Shown here: positions 7,264 through 15,489 of the stretch, one piece after another
Layout: every line of letters starts with the position of its first letter
How positions within the stretch are numbered: position 1 is the first letter of the stretch
IMG/VR virus record: IMGVR_UViG_3300009545_000062
Coordinates: 1 to 22,562 of that record
DNA from: a virus
Direction: 5' to 3' (one strand)
DNA: 22,562 bases
Program-made: the position numbers and the translations under genes
The notes under the pieces: model-generated
Database searches by the model: none
What the model was told of the DNA's origin: nothing
What the model saw: only the letters and a program-made list of their open reading frames with translations

Positions 7264-7448
7264 CGCGGGACGATCCGCGGTGGGATGAGCCCATTTACCC
7301 GCTACGGCAACGGTACCTCTTCGCCCTGGCCAACCTTTGCGGGCTCGGCCCGGCCGAGGTGGACGCTTTGAGCGTGGTGGATTTTTGGAGCCTCATTATC
7401 CCGTGCGAGCAGCACATAAGAGCCATAGCCGCAGCAAACGCACAATGA
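6943..7448 (+). CDS. Tail assembly chaperone, long form (G-T fusion by -1 frameshift)
   Basis: In the -1 frame an open stretch runs from 7167 to TGA 7446-7448. It encodes a conserved-looking, start-less segment with WDEPIYPLRQRYLFALANL and a C-terminal EQHIRAIAAAN. There is no ATG, GTG or TTG in that frame until well inside the segment, so independent initiation is unlikely and a programmed -1 frameshift is expected, as in the lambda G/GT system. The best slip point is C-CCT-ATG at 7245-7251, where P-site tRNA-Pro can re-pair with CCC; the A-site fit is poor and no canonical X-XXY-YYZ heptamer exists in the overlap. A GC hairpin (7264-7268 with 7275-7279) lies 12 bases downstream. The exact site is inferred. 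Confidence 0.7.
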
Positions 7449-7461
7449 CGGAGGCAAGGCC

Positions 7462-9141
7462 ATGGCTGGAGGCAATACCCGTACCCTAACCGTCAACGTG
7501 GTGGGCAACGCCACCGGGGCCAAGAAAGCCATGACCGAGACGGGGGCCACCGCCGAGGCCACCGGCTCGAAAATGTCGAGTGCTTTCAAGGGTGCTTTTG
7601 CCGCTCTGGGCTCGGCCTCGGGCGGGGCCTTCGCACCTGTACAGGAGATGTTTGACAAGCTCGGCCCGGCCATTGATTCCTTTAAGGAAAAGGGCCGGAC
7701 GGTTGGCTCTGTCATGGTCGGCGCCGGGGTGGGTATCGCCGGGGCCGGGGCCGCTCTCACCGCCTTTGGTGACAAGGACAAGGCGGCCACCCAGCAGCTC
7801 GGGGCGGCCATCTCGGCCACCGGGGGCGACATTGACGATTTCTCGGAGCGCATCGAGAAGGCCGTCAAGACGAACGAAAAGTACGGCACCACGGCTAGCG
7901 GCACCACCGGGGCTATACGCATCTTGACCACATCCACCGGCGACGCGGGCAAGGGCCTGGACTTGATGGGGCTGGCCGCCAACCTGGCAGCGGCCAAGCA
8001 CATAAGCCTTGAGGCGGCGGCCACAATGGTGGCCAAGGTCCACGGTGGGGCGACAAAGACGCTCAAGGAGTTTGGCGTCACCCTCTCTGCCAATAAGGAC
8101 AAGACGGCGGCGGCCACCGAAAACCTGGACGCTTTGAGTAAGAAGCTTTCCGGGCAGGCCTCGGCCGGGGCGAACACCTTTACCGGCCATATGAAGGCGC
8201 TCAAGACTGAGGTGGAGGATCAAGTAGCCACCATCGGCCAAAAGTACGGCCCGGCCTTGATGGGCGCCGGGGCCGGGATGAGCCTTCTCGGCACGGCCGC
8301 CACCGGGGCCAAGGCGGTTATGGGGATGTTCAAAACCACCGAGGAGCTGGGCGCGGTGGCGACCGACGCCCTGGCCGCATCCGAGGGCCTGGAGGCCACC
8401 GCCACCGCGGGTGAGACGCTGGCCGATACCACGCTGATCCCGGTGGAGACGGCCGCCCTATCGCCGGTGCTGCTCATCATCGCAGCGGTGGCCCTCTTGG
8501 CCGTTGGTATCTATGAGCTGGTCACCCATTGGAAAACGGTATGGACCGCCATACAGGAGGCGGTAAAGGCCGCGGTGGATTTCGTCAAGGGCCTGATTAC
8601 CGGCGTGGTCGGATGGGTCAAAGGCCATTGGCAATTGCTCCTCGCCATCCTGACCGGGCCTATCGGGCTGGCCGTGCTGGCCATCAAAGATCATTTCAAC
8701 CAAATTCTGAGCTTTATCACCGGGCTACCGGGCCGGATCGCCGGTATCGCCTCGGGCATGTGGCACGGCATCACCGACGCTTTCCGCTCGGCCCTGAATA
8801 TGCTCATCGACCTTTGGGACCGGCTCGGGTTCACGCTCCCGGCCATCAATTGGGGGCCAATGCACATTGGCGGCGGCCATATCTCTCTGCCCAAGATTCC
8901 GCACCTGGAGGCCGGGGGCATCGCCCTTAGCCCGATGCTGGCCGAGATTGGCCACGGGGCCAACGGTGAGGCGGTTGTACCTCTGCCGCCCGGTGGCCTC
9001 GGCGGCGGCGGTGGAGCCATCACCGTCAATGTGCCCCTCTACATCGACGGCCGCCAATTCGCCAAGGCCACCGCCCAATTCACCCGCGCCGAGCTACTCC
9101 AAGGCACGGGTAGGAGCACGGGCAGGGTAGGGCTCGGGTGA
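7462..9141 (+). CDS. Tail tape measure protein
   Basis: The 559-residue protein is the largest complete one here and sits directly after the chaperone pair. It has an Ala/Thr/Lys-rich helical N-terminal half, hydrophobic segments near residues 85-105, 334-355 and 390-412, and the usual C-terminal part in which HLEAGGIALSPMLAEIGHG is followed by EAVVPLP, a widespread tape-measure signature. It sets tail length and is thought to enter the cell envelope during DNA delivery. At roughly 1.5 angstrom per residue it would give a short tail of about 80-85 nm. The start ATG 7462 follows a GGAGG site. It overlaps the next gene by GTGA. Confidence 0.93.
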   Translation: MAGGNTRTLTVNVVGNATGAKKAMTETGATAEATGSKMSSAFKGAFAALGSASGGAFAPVQEMFDKLGPAIDSFKEKGRTVGSVMVGAGVGIAGAGAALTAFGDKDKAATQQLGAAISATGGDIDDFSERIEKAVKTNEKYGTTASGTTGAIRILTTSTGDAGKGLDLMGLAANLAAAKHISLEAAATMVAKVHGGATKTLKEFGVTLSANKDKTAAATENLDALSKKLSGQASAGANTFTGHMKALKTEVEDQVATIGQKYGPALMGAGAGMSLLGTAATGAKAVMGMFKTTEELGAVATDALAASEGLEATATAGETLADTTLIPVETAALSPVLLIIAAVALLAVGIYELVTHWKTVWTAIQEAVKAAVDFVKGLITGVVGWVKGHWQLLLAILTGPIGLAVLAIKDHFNQILSFITGLPGRIAGIASGMWHGITDAFRSALNMLIDLWDRLGFTLPAINWGPMHIGGGHISLPKIPHLEAGGIALSPMLAEIGHGANGEAVVPLPPGGLGGGGGAITVNVPLYIDGRQFAKATAQFTRAELLQGTGRSTGRVGLG

Positions 9142-10406
9142 CGGCTATACCCCCGCTGCAATGCTTGGTGGCGTTCAACAATGCGCCGGGTGATGATCCT
9201 GGCCTCATCACCACCGTGGCCTCACCGGGCGTCTTGGGCGCCCACAATGTGTGGACCGATATAAGCCCGTGGGTCACCGGGGCTCAGATCGGCCGGGGCA
9301 CGCAGCATGAGATGGGCGTCTTTGAGGCCGGGACGTGCACCCTTACTTTGGACAATCGGGCGGGCACGTTCAACCCGTGGAATACGGCCTCGCCCTTTTA
9401 CGGCTTGCTTTTGCCCATGAAATTGGTACAGGTGCGGGCCACCACGGGCGGCACCACCTTTTACCGTTTCACCGGCCATACCTCGGCCTGGCCGATCCTC
9501 TGGCCCGATCCGCTCTCCAGCGGGGCCGAGCTGGTGGCCTCCGACGCTTTCCGCCTGTTCAATACCTCCACCCTCTCAACGGTGGGCTTGACCTTGCAAG
9601 CCTCGGGCGCCCGCATCGGCGCGCTGCTCGACCTCATCGGCTGGCCCGCGGGGGCCAGGGTGATAGATACCGGCTCCACCAACATCCAGGCCGACGTACA
9701 AAATCTGACCGAGGCCGCCGCTTTGGGAGTGCTCCAATCGGTGGAGGAGACAGAGGCGGGCGCCCTGTTTATGGACGGTCAAGGCCGGGTGCGTTTCATT
9801 CAGAGGGGCGCCCTCAGCTACTCCACCGGGGCGCCCACGAGCCCGTACGGCGTGGTGCAAGCCGTTCTAGGCGATGAACCACGGGTGGGGGAGATACCTT
9901 TCCAACCCGGCCCCACGCTCGGCCTGGATGAGCTGGACATTTACAACCGGGCCGTAGTCACCCGCCAGGGCGGCACCGAGCAAGTCTATGACGACACCGG
10001 GAGCCAAGCCGCCTACGGGGTACACGTCTGGAAACCGTCCAGCACCGTGCTTTACACCTCCGACGCCGAGGCTCTGAATCGGGCCTTGTACGTGGTCACC
10101 ACCCACGCCCAACCAATCACCCGGCTGGCCGCCATCTCCGTGGACCTCAACGACCTTGTTGAGCCGGGCACGGTGGCCACCATGCTGGGCTTGGATTTGC
10201 TCTACCGGGTGACGGTCAACCGCCACGGCCCTCCGGGCGGCGGTGACGCCTTCCACCAAGACGGCAACGTGGAGCACATCTCCGAAGTCATCTCGGCCAA
10301 CGGGTGGACAATCACCCTAGCCCTGGCCCCGGCTGACACCTCCGGTTACTGGACGTGGGGCACCTCGGAATGGGCCACCCTGCCCGATACGACTAGATGG
10401 GATTAG
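9138..10406 (+). CDS. Minor tail protein (tail tip)
   Basis: The 422-residue protein starts at GTG 9138, overlapping the tape measure stop. Residues 40-80 carry the pattern [20 protein letters not shown] followed by [12 protein letters not shown]. This is a hallmark of actinophage minor tail proteins encoded after the tape measure, where a short G-R-x(6)-F-x-x-G-T-x-x-x-x-L-x-N-x-x-G-x-F-x-P run lies at the start. It then has [10 protein letters not shown] and a long beta-rich C-terminal half. It probably forms part of the baseplate or tail tip (Dit or Tal-like). No peptidase motif is seen. Confidence 0.8.
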   Translation: MTAIPPLQCLVAFNNAPGDDPGLITTVASPGVLGAHNVWTDISPWVTGAQIGRGTQHEMGVFEAGTCTLTLDNRAGTFNPWNTASPFYGLLLPMKLVQVRATTGGTTFYRFTGHTSAWPILWPDPLSSGAELVASDAFRLFNTSTLSTVGLTLQASGARIGALLDLIGWPAGARVIDTGSTNIQADVQNLTEAAALGVLQSVEETEAGALFMDGQGRVRFIQRGALSYSTGAPTSPYGVVQAVLGDEPRVGEIPFQPGPTLGLDELDIYNRAVVTRQGGTEQVYDDTGSQAAYGVHVWKPSSTVLYTSDAEALNRALYVVTTHAQPITRLAAISVDLNDLVEPGTVATMLGLDLLYRVTVNRHGPPGGGDAFHQDGNVEHISEVISANGWTITLALAPADTSGYWTWGTSEWATLPDTTRWD

Positions 10407-10410
10407 GCCA

Positions 10411-10785
10411 ATGTCTTTTATCAATCCCGATAGCGTCCATCGCGGCACCACCGGGGCGGTGGCTCCGGCCGCGTGGGGTGACGTGGTAAACGATGACCTC
10501 AACGCCCTGAATACCGCCTTTGTCAATACGGTGCTGACCAATAACGGGGCGCCCGGTGCGGGCGTGGGCGTGGACGGAAATTATTGCATCGACCCTTTCA
10601 CTTGGATGCTCTACGGCCCCAAGGCCGGTGGCGTTTGGCCTGCCGGTGTGCACATTGTCGGCCCGGCCGGAGCTGTCGGCCCGGCTGGTCCGACGGGGCC
10701 AGCGGGGCCTACGGGGGCCGATGGGCCAGCGGGGCCGACCGGCCCGGCCGGAGCGACCGGCCCAACCGGGCCAACGGGGCCGTAG
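10411..10785 (+). CDS. Short tail-fibre-like protein: anchor domain plus collagen repeat
   Basis: The 124-residue protein has an anchor domain of about 80 residues ([20 protein letters not shown], then [13 protein letters not shown] and a strand pair [18 protein letters not shown]) followed by about 13 Gly-X-Y triplets ([13 protein letters not shown] and similar) up to its stop codon. The same anchor with the same order of motifs starts the next gene, 4 bases after this stop, so the pair arose by duplication. Collagen-like repeats form trimeric shafts in phage fibres. With no receptor-binding head, it may act as a spacer or structural fibre, or be a remnant of an ancestral longer gene. Confidence 0.8.
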   Translation: MSFINPDSVHRGTTGAVAPAAWGDVVNDDLNALNTAFVNTVLTNNGAPGAGVGVDGNYCIDPFTWMLYGPKAGGVWPAGVHIVGPAGAVGPAGPTGPAGPTGADGPAGPTGPAGATGPTGPTGP

Positions 10786-10789
10786 GCCG

Positions 10790-12169
10790 ATGCCCGCCTT
10801 TGTCAATCCCGATAGCGTCAACCGGGCGGCCACCGCCACCGTGCCTCCGGCCTCATGGGCCGATGTCGTCAACGATGACCTAGCCAATCTCCGCACGAGG
10901 CCAACCAACAATATTCGCTACGGCACGGTGCCTCCGCTGCCCGCGGTGGGCATCGACGGTGATTACTACATCGACAGTGTGGCCCAGATGGTCTACGGCC
11001 CCAAGACGGCCAACGTATGGCCCTCTGGGGTGTCCATGGTGGGCGTGGACGCCACCACCGGGGCCGCCGGGGCCACCGGCCCAGCGGGGCCTACAGGGGC
11101 GGCGGGGCCGACAGGAGACACCGGCCCCGATGGGGCCACCGGGCCGATGGGGCCAGCCGGGCCGCTCGGCGCTCTCAGACATTACGTTTACGTGCGCCAG
11201 CCGACAGGTGCCACGGCGGTCCCCGTCTCCGGGGCCACGTTCGGGGCCATGACAAACGGCACGAGCCCGATTACCGATACGCACTTTTACCCGTCGTTCT
11301 TTTATGACGCTCCGCGGGGCCGGTGGGTTTACGTCGGGCAATCCATCTACACCTCACCCGATCTGACCACCTGGACCGCTCGAACCATGCCCGCGGGGTT
11401 TTTTGCCAATGGCAATGGCGTTAACGGCTCATGCGTGTATGACGGGCACGTTTTCATGGCGATTGATGCCGCTAACGATCCATCCACCGACGTGATAACT
11501 TCGCCCGATTGCGTCACCTGGACGAAGTACACCGTGGATGCTGGGCTCCGTAACGTGCTCTCGGTGGCCGGATCGGGCACCCGTTGGCTTTGCGCCGGTT
11601 TGCTCGCTCCTGGTGGGGTAACCGCAGCTCTTCGCACCTCCACCACGGGTGGGGCGGCGTGGTCAACGCTCACGCCTACCTTTACCGGATTCACGACGGC
11701 AACCTGGGAGATACTGCGCCTGTTCTACGGACACGGACTGTTTTTCGCTCTCGTCCAAGGCACCATCGGGGCGACCAACGGCACCCAACTATTCCATTCA
11801 CCCGATGGCATTACTTGGACACCGGCCAGCGTGCCGCCTTTGGTGTTCGGCTCCAACGCCTACACGTTTACGGTGATGGCGTGGAATGGCAGTCTCTTTG
11901 TCGCCGGGTCGATAAACAATTCAGGGCCGAGCAGCGGAGTATGGACCTCATCGGATGGAGATGTCTGGACCTTCCGGGCCTTGAGTACAGCCATGGCCAT
12001 TGTTATCTCGGTCAATTGGGATACGACGCTCGCCCTATGGGTGGTAATCGGATCAAACAGTTTCAGCGGTGGCGGTACGGTGGCCACCTCGCCCGATGGC
12101 ATCACCTGGACTGAGACGACCTTGACCGATGGCGCTGCCGGGCCGGTGATAGGCCTGGCCGTGGCGTGA
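10790..12169 (+). CDS. Tail fibre: anchor, collagen repeat and Asp-box-like propeller
   Basis: The 459-residue protein starts at ATG 10790, matching the anchor domain of the gene before it ([51 protein letters not shown]). Residues 90-127 are a Gly-X-Y repeat. From residue 135 the protein is beta-rich with six regularly spaced SPDGITWT-like motifs near residues 189, 237, 283, 336, 387 and 434, about 49 residues apart. They resemble the Asp-box (sialidase-type) turn but are one residue shorter. A beta-propeller receptor-binding or glycan-binding head is the likely role. A longer frame is open from ATG 10556, but that part lies inside the preceding gene. Confidence 0.82.
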   Translation: MPAFVNPDSVNRAATATVPPASWADVVNDDLANLRTRPTNNIRYGTVPPLPAVGIDGDYYIDSVAQMVYGPKTANVWPSGVSMVGVDATTGAAGATGPAGPTGAAGPTGDTGPDGATGPMGPAGPLGALRHYVYVRQPTGATAVPVSGATFGAMTNGTSPITDTHFYPSFFYDAPRGRWVYVGQSIYTSPDLTTWTARTMPAGFFANGNGVNGSCVYDGHVFMAIDAANDPSTDVITSPDCVTWTKYTVDAGLRNVLSVAGSGTRWLCAGLLAPGGVTAALRTSTTGGAAWSTLTPTFTGFTTATWEILRLFYGHGLFFALVQGTIGATNGTQLFHSPDGITWTPASVPPLVFGSNAYTFTVMAWNGSLFVAGSINNSGPSSGVWTSSDGDVWTFRALSTAMAIVISVNWDTTLALWVVIGSNSFSGGGTVATSPDGITWTETTLTDGAAGPVIGLAVA

Positions 12170-13194
12170 CAAACCGGGCCGCCCTGGATGAGTGGAACGC
12201 CCGAGCCCTGGCCCTCACCCCGGAGGTGGTTTCCCTGCGAACGATGTATGACTCCATCTCGGCCGCCAATATTCCGACCACGGCGGCTTTGGTGGCCGGG
12301 TACGTGGACGGCCGTTACGCCTGGAGCCCAGCGGATTGGGCCAGGTTTCTCCATTCAGTCAAGGTGCGCATCGCAGTACGGCCGACCACCAATGATGGCC
12401 ACGTTTTGGATTGCGAAACCGGGGACGCCACGCCCGGCCAATGCCCCGGATGGGTGCTCATGCGCCGAGCGGCCGGGATAGACCCGAGCGTGTATTGCAA
12501 TTTTGCCACCTGGCCCGAGGTGAAAGCCGCTTTTGCCGTGGCCTCGGTGGTGCCACCTCACTACTGGATAGCCGGTTACAAGACGCCACCCGATACGAGT
12601 ATCCCGGCCGGGGCGGTGGCTCACCAATACACCGACGTTGGCCCGTTTGATCTTTCCAGCGTGGCCGACTACTGGCCCGGCGTTGACCCGGCCAGCACCA
12701 TGGCCACCGCCATCATTCGGCCCTCGGGTGGGCCGCCCATCACCGGAGAGGTGCCTGTTATGTCTCGTGTCGCCTATGACCAAAAGAGCGGGGGCACGTG
12801 GGCCATCCAGGCCGATGGCGCCGTTTACACCGCCGATGGTGCCCCGTACCTCGGCGGGCTCAACGCTCACCCGGATTGGCACGCCGGGAGCGGCACCAAT
12901 CTGGCCGTGGGTATCGCCCCGTGGGGCAACGGTTATGTGATTGTGACCGAGGAGACAACAGACGGCACCGGCGACCCATTCCGGTACTACCGCTTTGCTG
13001 GCTCCGGCCCCGTGCCCGGCACCGGGCCGATTGGGCCTCCAGGGGCCACCGGGGACGCTGGCCCGGCCGGGCCGGTTGGGCCTACCGGCGCCACCGGCCC
13101 CAAAGGCGATCAAGGACCTCCAGGGGCGGGCGGTTTGTCTCCGGCCGTCATGGATGACCTAGACGCCCTGGCCCGTCACGCCCGTAACCCGTAA
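12166..13194 (+). CDS. Endolysin, GH25-like glycoside hydrolase with collagen-like tail
   Basis: The 342-residue protein starts at GTG 12166 in a GTGA overlap with the fibre gene. Residues 25-180 match the actinophage lysin family of glycoside-hydrolase 25-like barrels: [30 protein letters not shown], then HVLDCETGD with acidic residues D82 and E84, [27 protein letters not shown] and [15 protein letters not shown]. Such proteins cut peptidoglycan glycan strands. Residues 195-275 form a separate beta domain with [21 protein letters not shown], which could bind the wall. Residues 280-322 are a collagen-like Gly-X-Y repeat, unusual in a lysin. The last residues form a helix. No signal peptide is present. 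Confidence 0.8.
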   Translation: MTNRAALDEWNARALALTPEVVSLRTMYDSISAANIPTTAALVAGYVDGRYAWSPADWARFLHSVKVRIAVRPTTNDGHVLDCETGDATPGQCPGWVLMRRAAGIDPSVYCNFATWPEVKAAFAVASVVPPHYWIAGYKTPPDTSIPAGAVAHQYTDVGPFDLSSVADYWPGVDPASTMATAIIRPSGGPPITGEVPVMSRVAYDQKSGGTWAIQADGAVYTADGAPYLGGLNAHPDWHAGSGTNLAVGIAPWGNGYVIVTEETTDGTGDPFRYYRFAGSGPVPGTGPIGPPGATGDAGPAGPVGPTGATGPKGDQGPPGAGGLSPAVMDDLDALARHARNP

Positions 13195-13284
13195 TCGGCG
13201 CTATTCGGGACGATTGATGGCCATGCGAGACGCCACCGCCGATATGGATGAGACACTCAACTAACAAGCTGAGGGCGTTTCGCC

Positions 13285-13929
13285 ATGGTACTGGCCAGTA
13301 TTTCCGACATTTTGGCGTATATCATCCCGGCCGCAGCCGCTACGGCCGCGGCTGGGGGCGCCTACTCCATAGCTCGCTGGCAAAGCTCCGGGCAGATCAA
13401 GACTTCTGACGCTACCGACCTCTGGAAAGAAGCCGACGCCATGCGGAGCATCTACCGCGAGGAGGCGGCTCAACTTCGCCTAGAGGGCGCAGCGTTGCGG
13501 CAAGAGGTTTTGACCCTTCGCCAAGACGTGATCGGGCTGCGCAACGAGACGGCCGCCCTTCGGGTGGAGGCGGTCCGATGGCGTGAGGAGGCCGTGAGCC
13601 TTCGCTCCGAGGTGGCCACCGGCCGGGTGGAGTCGGCGGCCCTCAGGGCAGAGGCCAAGGCCGGGCGAGAGGAGGCCGCCGCGCTCAGAGTTGAAGCAGC
13701 GACGCGCCGAGACGAGGCCGTTATCACGAGGGATGAGGCCGCGGCCGGGCGGGTGGAATCGGCTGCCCTCCGGGGCGAGGCGGCGGCCGGGCGGGCCGAA
13801 AGGGTGATGCTACGGAGCGAGGCGGCCATCGGCCGGGCCGAGGTGGAAAACATGCGGGAGGAGGGCACCGGTGAAGAGCATGCGCCTGGCGCGACTGTCA
13901 ATGACCCGAGACGCTCAGAGGGCGGTTGA
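13285..13929 (+). CDS. Membrane-anchored long coiled-coil protein of the lysis region
   Basis: The 214-residue protein has one N-terminal hydrophobic segment (residues 5-27, ISDILAYIIPAAAATAAAGG) and then about 150 residues of Ala/Glu/Arg-rich coiled coil. The coil holds a repeated pattern of the type V-E-S-A-A-L-R-x-E-A with units such as AAGRVESAALRGEAAAGRAE near residue 150-170. It ends in a short disordered tail. It lies directly after the endolysin gene. It has the topology of membrane-tethered lysis or holin-associated proteins, but no holin family signature. Its role is unknown; a holin partner or spanin-like function is possible. Start ATG 13285 has only a weak GAGGG site. Confidence 0.65.
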   Translation: MVLASISDILAYIIPAAAATAAAGGAYSIARWQSSGQIKTSDATDLWKEADAMRSIYREEAAQLRLEGAALRQEVLTLRQDVIGLRNETAALRVEAVRWREEAVSLRSEVATGRVESAALRAEAKAGREEAAALRVEAATRRDEAVITRDEAAAGRVESAALRGEAAAGRAERVMLRSEAAIGRAEVENMREEGTGEEHAPGATVNDPRRSEGG

Positions 13930-14065
13930 CCTAGAGGCGGCCTTGTACCGCCAGGAATCCGACGCCCTCAAAGCTGATTTGCGACTGTTGCGGGCCGAGA
14001 TAAGCGAAACGTCAAAAGAGCTTGTGGCCTTCACCCGAATTATGAAAGAGGTTCCTCATGGATGA
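13871..14065 (+). CDS. Small helical protein overlapping the coiled-coil gene
   Basis: The 64-residue protein begins at GTG 13871, with GGAGGAGG at ideal spacing (13858-13865) inside the previous gene, and overlaps that gene by 59 bases in another frame. It is helical and charged, with LEAALYRQESDALKADLRLL as the likely coil, and ends 8 bases inside the next gene. It resembles a short coiled-coil partner of the two membrane proteins on either side. No family is recognised. Confidence 0.6.
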   Translation: MKSMRLARLSMTRDAQRAVDLEAALYRQESDALKADLRLLRAEISETSKELVAFTRIMKEVPHG

Positions 14066-14546
14066 GGCCATGCCCGAAAAGGCGGATTTATTGATAGCGG
14101 CCGTAGAGCGGCTCGGGGTGGGTATATCGGCATCCAATGGCGCCATAGCTTTGAGCAATGACCGCATTGCCGAATCCAACGCCCGTATATCCGAGCTGGG
14201 CCAGGCATCCAAACGTCAACGGCTGCTCATACGAATCTTGGCCGTCTCGGTCGCGTTTGACATTGTGCTTTCCCTGGGCCTGGGCGTGGCTTTTCTCCGA
14301 GCCCGCCAAGCCGACAACCGCTCGCGCACGGCGGCGGCGGCGGTGGCGTTGCAAGTGACCGCCAACAATGCCCAAGCCCGTGCCACTTGCCTGGCCTCCA
14401 ACGCCACCCGAGCCCTGGCTACCCAAGGGTGGGATTATCTCCTCACCCAATCTGAGATAGGAGCGTCACCGGCCATGACCGAGCGAGCCGAGGCCCTACG
14501 GACCCACATCGACGCCCTCTACGTGCCACAATCCTGCCCGCGATGA
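14058..14546 (+). CDS. One-TM membrane protein of the lysis region
   Basis: The 162-residue protein begins at ATG 14058 behind AAAGAGG. Residues 1-55 are helical and polar (KADLLIAAVERLGVGISASN, then NDRIAESNARISELGQ). Residues 57-80 are a strong transmembrane segment (LLIRILAVSVAFDIVLSLGL) flanked by Arg/Lys on both sides. Residues 85-162 are an extended Ala/Arg-rich part with two Cys. Similar proteins in actinophages sit downstream of lysin genes and are annotated as holin-like or membrane proteins. I cannot tell whether it is the holin. It ends in an ATGA overlap with the Thr-rich gene. Confidence 0.6.
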   Translation: MDEAMPEKADLLIAAVERLGVGISASNGAIALSNDRIAESNARISELGQASKRQRLLIRILAVSVAFDIVLSLGLGVAFLRARQADNRSRTAAAAVALQVTANNAQARATCLASNATRALATQGWDYLLTQSEIGASPAMTERAEALRTHIDALYVPQSCPR

Positions 14547-14929
14547 CGGGGCACTCCCACGGCCACCCGGCCACCACCTCCACGACCTGCCCGCCGACCA
14601 CCATCACCTCAACCATCAAGGCGACCACCACCACCACGGCCAAGCCGGTGGCCACCACCGTGGCCACGAGCACGAGCACGAGCGTGGCGCCGGTGACCAC
14701 CACGAGGCCAACCGCCACGGTGGCCCCGAGCACCACCGTGGCGGTTGCCATCCTCGTGCCTCCAGCGGTGGCCGTGGCCCCTCCAGAGACGACAACGAGC
14801 GTGGCCGGGGCCACTCCGGCCTTGGCCTACACCGGGGCGCCCACGGGCGTGGAGACGGGGGCGGCCGGGCTCTTGCTCGGGGCCGGGCTCATCTTGGCCA
14901 TAGGTGCCCGGCGTTTTCGCAAGAGCTGA
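14543..14929 (+). CDS. Thr-rich protein with C-terminal LAYTG sortase-like signal
   Basis: The 128-residue protein is very rich in Thr, Ser, Ala, Val and Pro over residues 8-90, like mucin-type stalks of cell-wall proteins. Residues 94-128 form a textbook sorting signal: L94-A-Y-T-G98, a hydrophobic stretch AAGLLLGAGLILAIGA, and a basic end RRFRKS. Class E sortases of high-GC actinobacteria are known to use LAxTG. There is no N-terminal signal peptide; the N-terminus is MTGHSHGHPATTS and the frame has no upstream extension (stop at 14453). It could be a host-derived surface protein, or use the C-terminal segment only as a membrane anchor. Confidence 0.75.
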   Translation: MTGHSHGHPATTSTTCPPTTITSTIKATTTTTAKPVATTVATSTSTSVAPVTTTRPTATVAPSTTVAVAILVPPAVAVAPPETTTSVAGATPALAYTGAPTGVETGAAGLLLGAGLILAIGARRFRKS

Positions 14930-14935
14930 CCTACC

Positions 14936-14966
14936 TTGGCCCATCCAGATTCGGATTGCGTATACT
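14936..14966 (+). promoter_or_regulatory. Candidate promoter with TATACT -10
   Basis: TATACT (14961-14966) matches five of six bases of the sigma-70-type -10. The nearest -35-like TTGGCC (14936-14941) is 19 bases upstream, slightly long. A transcript from about 14973 would run straight into the hairpin at 15002-15034, so it may make a short RNA or be an attenuated promoter for the accessory genes. Confidence 0.35.
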
Positions 14967-15001
14967 TGCCATCGCCTCCAATTGGCTTGGTGGGCACGGC
15001 T

Positions 15002-15040
15002 GAGAGGCCCCGGCTCCGCACGGCCGGGGCCTCTGTCGCG
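15002..15040 (+). terminator. Hairpin terminator after the lysis genes
   Basis: AGAGGCCCCGG (15003-15013) and CCGGGGCCTCT (15024-15034) form an 11-bp stem with a loop of ten bases that can close further. It is followed by GTCGCG rather than a long T-run. The same gaggcccc/ggggcctc core recurs in hairpins at 19261, 19705 and 20766, which fits a family of terminators. Confidence 0.7.
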
Positions 15041-15054
15041 CATCGTGACGGTAC

Positions 15055-15083
15055 TTGCACGCGTGGCGGCATCGCGGTTAACT
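15055..15083 (+). promoter_or_regulatory. Weak promoter candidate before the right-arm genes
   Basis: TTGCAC (15055-15060) is 17 bases from TTAACT (15078-15083), with TAACTA overlapping. It lies after the hairpin and 32 bases before the zinc-ribbon gene, which has its own AAAGGAG. The match is modest. Confidence 0.3.
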
Positions 15084-15114
15084 ATTCGGTAGCCAAGCCA
15101 AAGGAGATGGACCT

Positions 15115-15489
15115 ATGGCATCTGCCACCCGCCCACGGGGGACTTCGGGCGTGGGCTTTGATGAGATGCTCCGATGCCGCACCCTCGGGCATCAATGGGA
15201 TGATTTCTACCCAACGTCTTTGGCGCCACCTTCTTTCGGGTGGCGCCTTTCTTTGCGTTGCGCCCGGTGCTCCACCGAGCGCCACGACATCATAAGCCAC
15301 GCCCAGGGCGAGGTACTCAGCCGGGAGTACCGCTACGTGGACGGCTACCAACAAGGCCGAGATGAGCGCCTCGACCGGCCCGAGCTACGCAAAGCCCTCT
15401 ATGAGCGCATCCGGGCCAAGCTCCCGCAAGCCGCACTAGCCTCGGATGTAACCGACATATCCACCAAACGGAAGGCAAACACGGCATGA
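15115..15489 (+). CDS. Zinc-ribbon-like actinophage protein
   Basis: The 124-residue protein starts at ATG 15115 behind AAAGGAG. It has the conserved layout MLRCRTLGHQWDD, then GWRLSLRCARCSTERHD and GEVLSREYRYVDGYQQ. The C-x(n)-H and C-x2-C residues look like a treble-clef or zinc-ribbon site. Proteins with this arrangement are common in actinophage genomes but have no proven function; a small DNA-associated or regulatory role is the usual guess. It overlaps the next gene by ATGA. Confidence 0.75.
   Translation: MASATRPRGTSGVGFDEMLRCRTLGHQWDDFYPTSLAPPSFGWRLSLRCARCSTERHDIISHAQGEVLSREYRYVDGYQQGRDERLDRPELRKALYERIRAKLPQAALASDVTDISTKRKANTA

Noticed and set aside
10556-10789. Extension of the fibre gene to ATG 10556
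   Set aside because: It overlaps the previous gene entirely, and ATG 10790 starts the anchor domain that is duplicated in that gene.
10660-11170. Tandem GGGGCC-rich DNA repeat that might be a structural or CRISPR-like array
   Set aside because: It is explained by Gly-X-Y collagen codons in frame in two genes, with no regular spacers.
13217-13264. A 15-codon frame between the lysin and coiled-coil genes
   Set aside because: No ribosome site, no coupling to its neighbours, and too short to support.
14580-14770. ACC-rich low-complexity DNA
   Set aside because: It encodes the Thr-rich stalk of the protein at 14543 and needs no other explanation.
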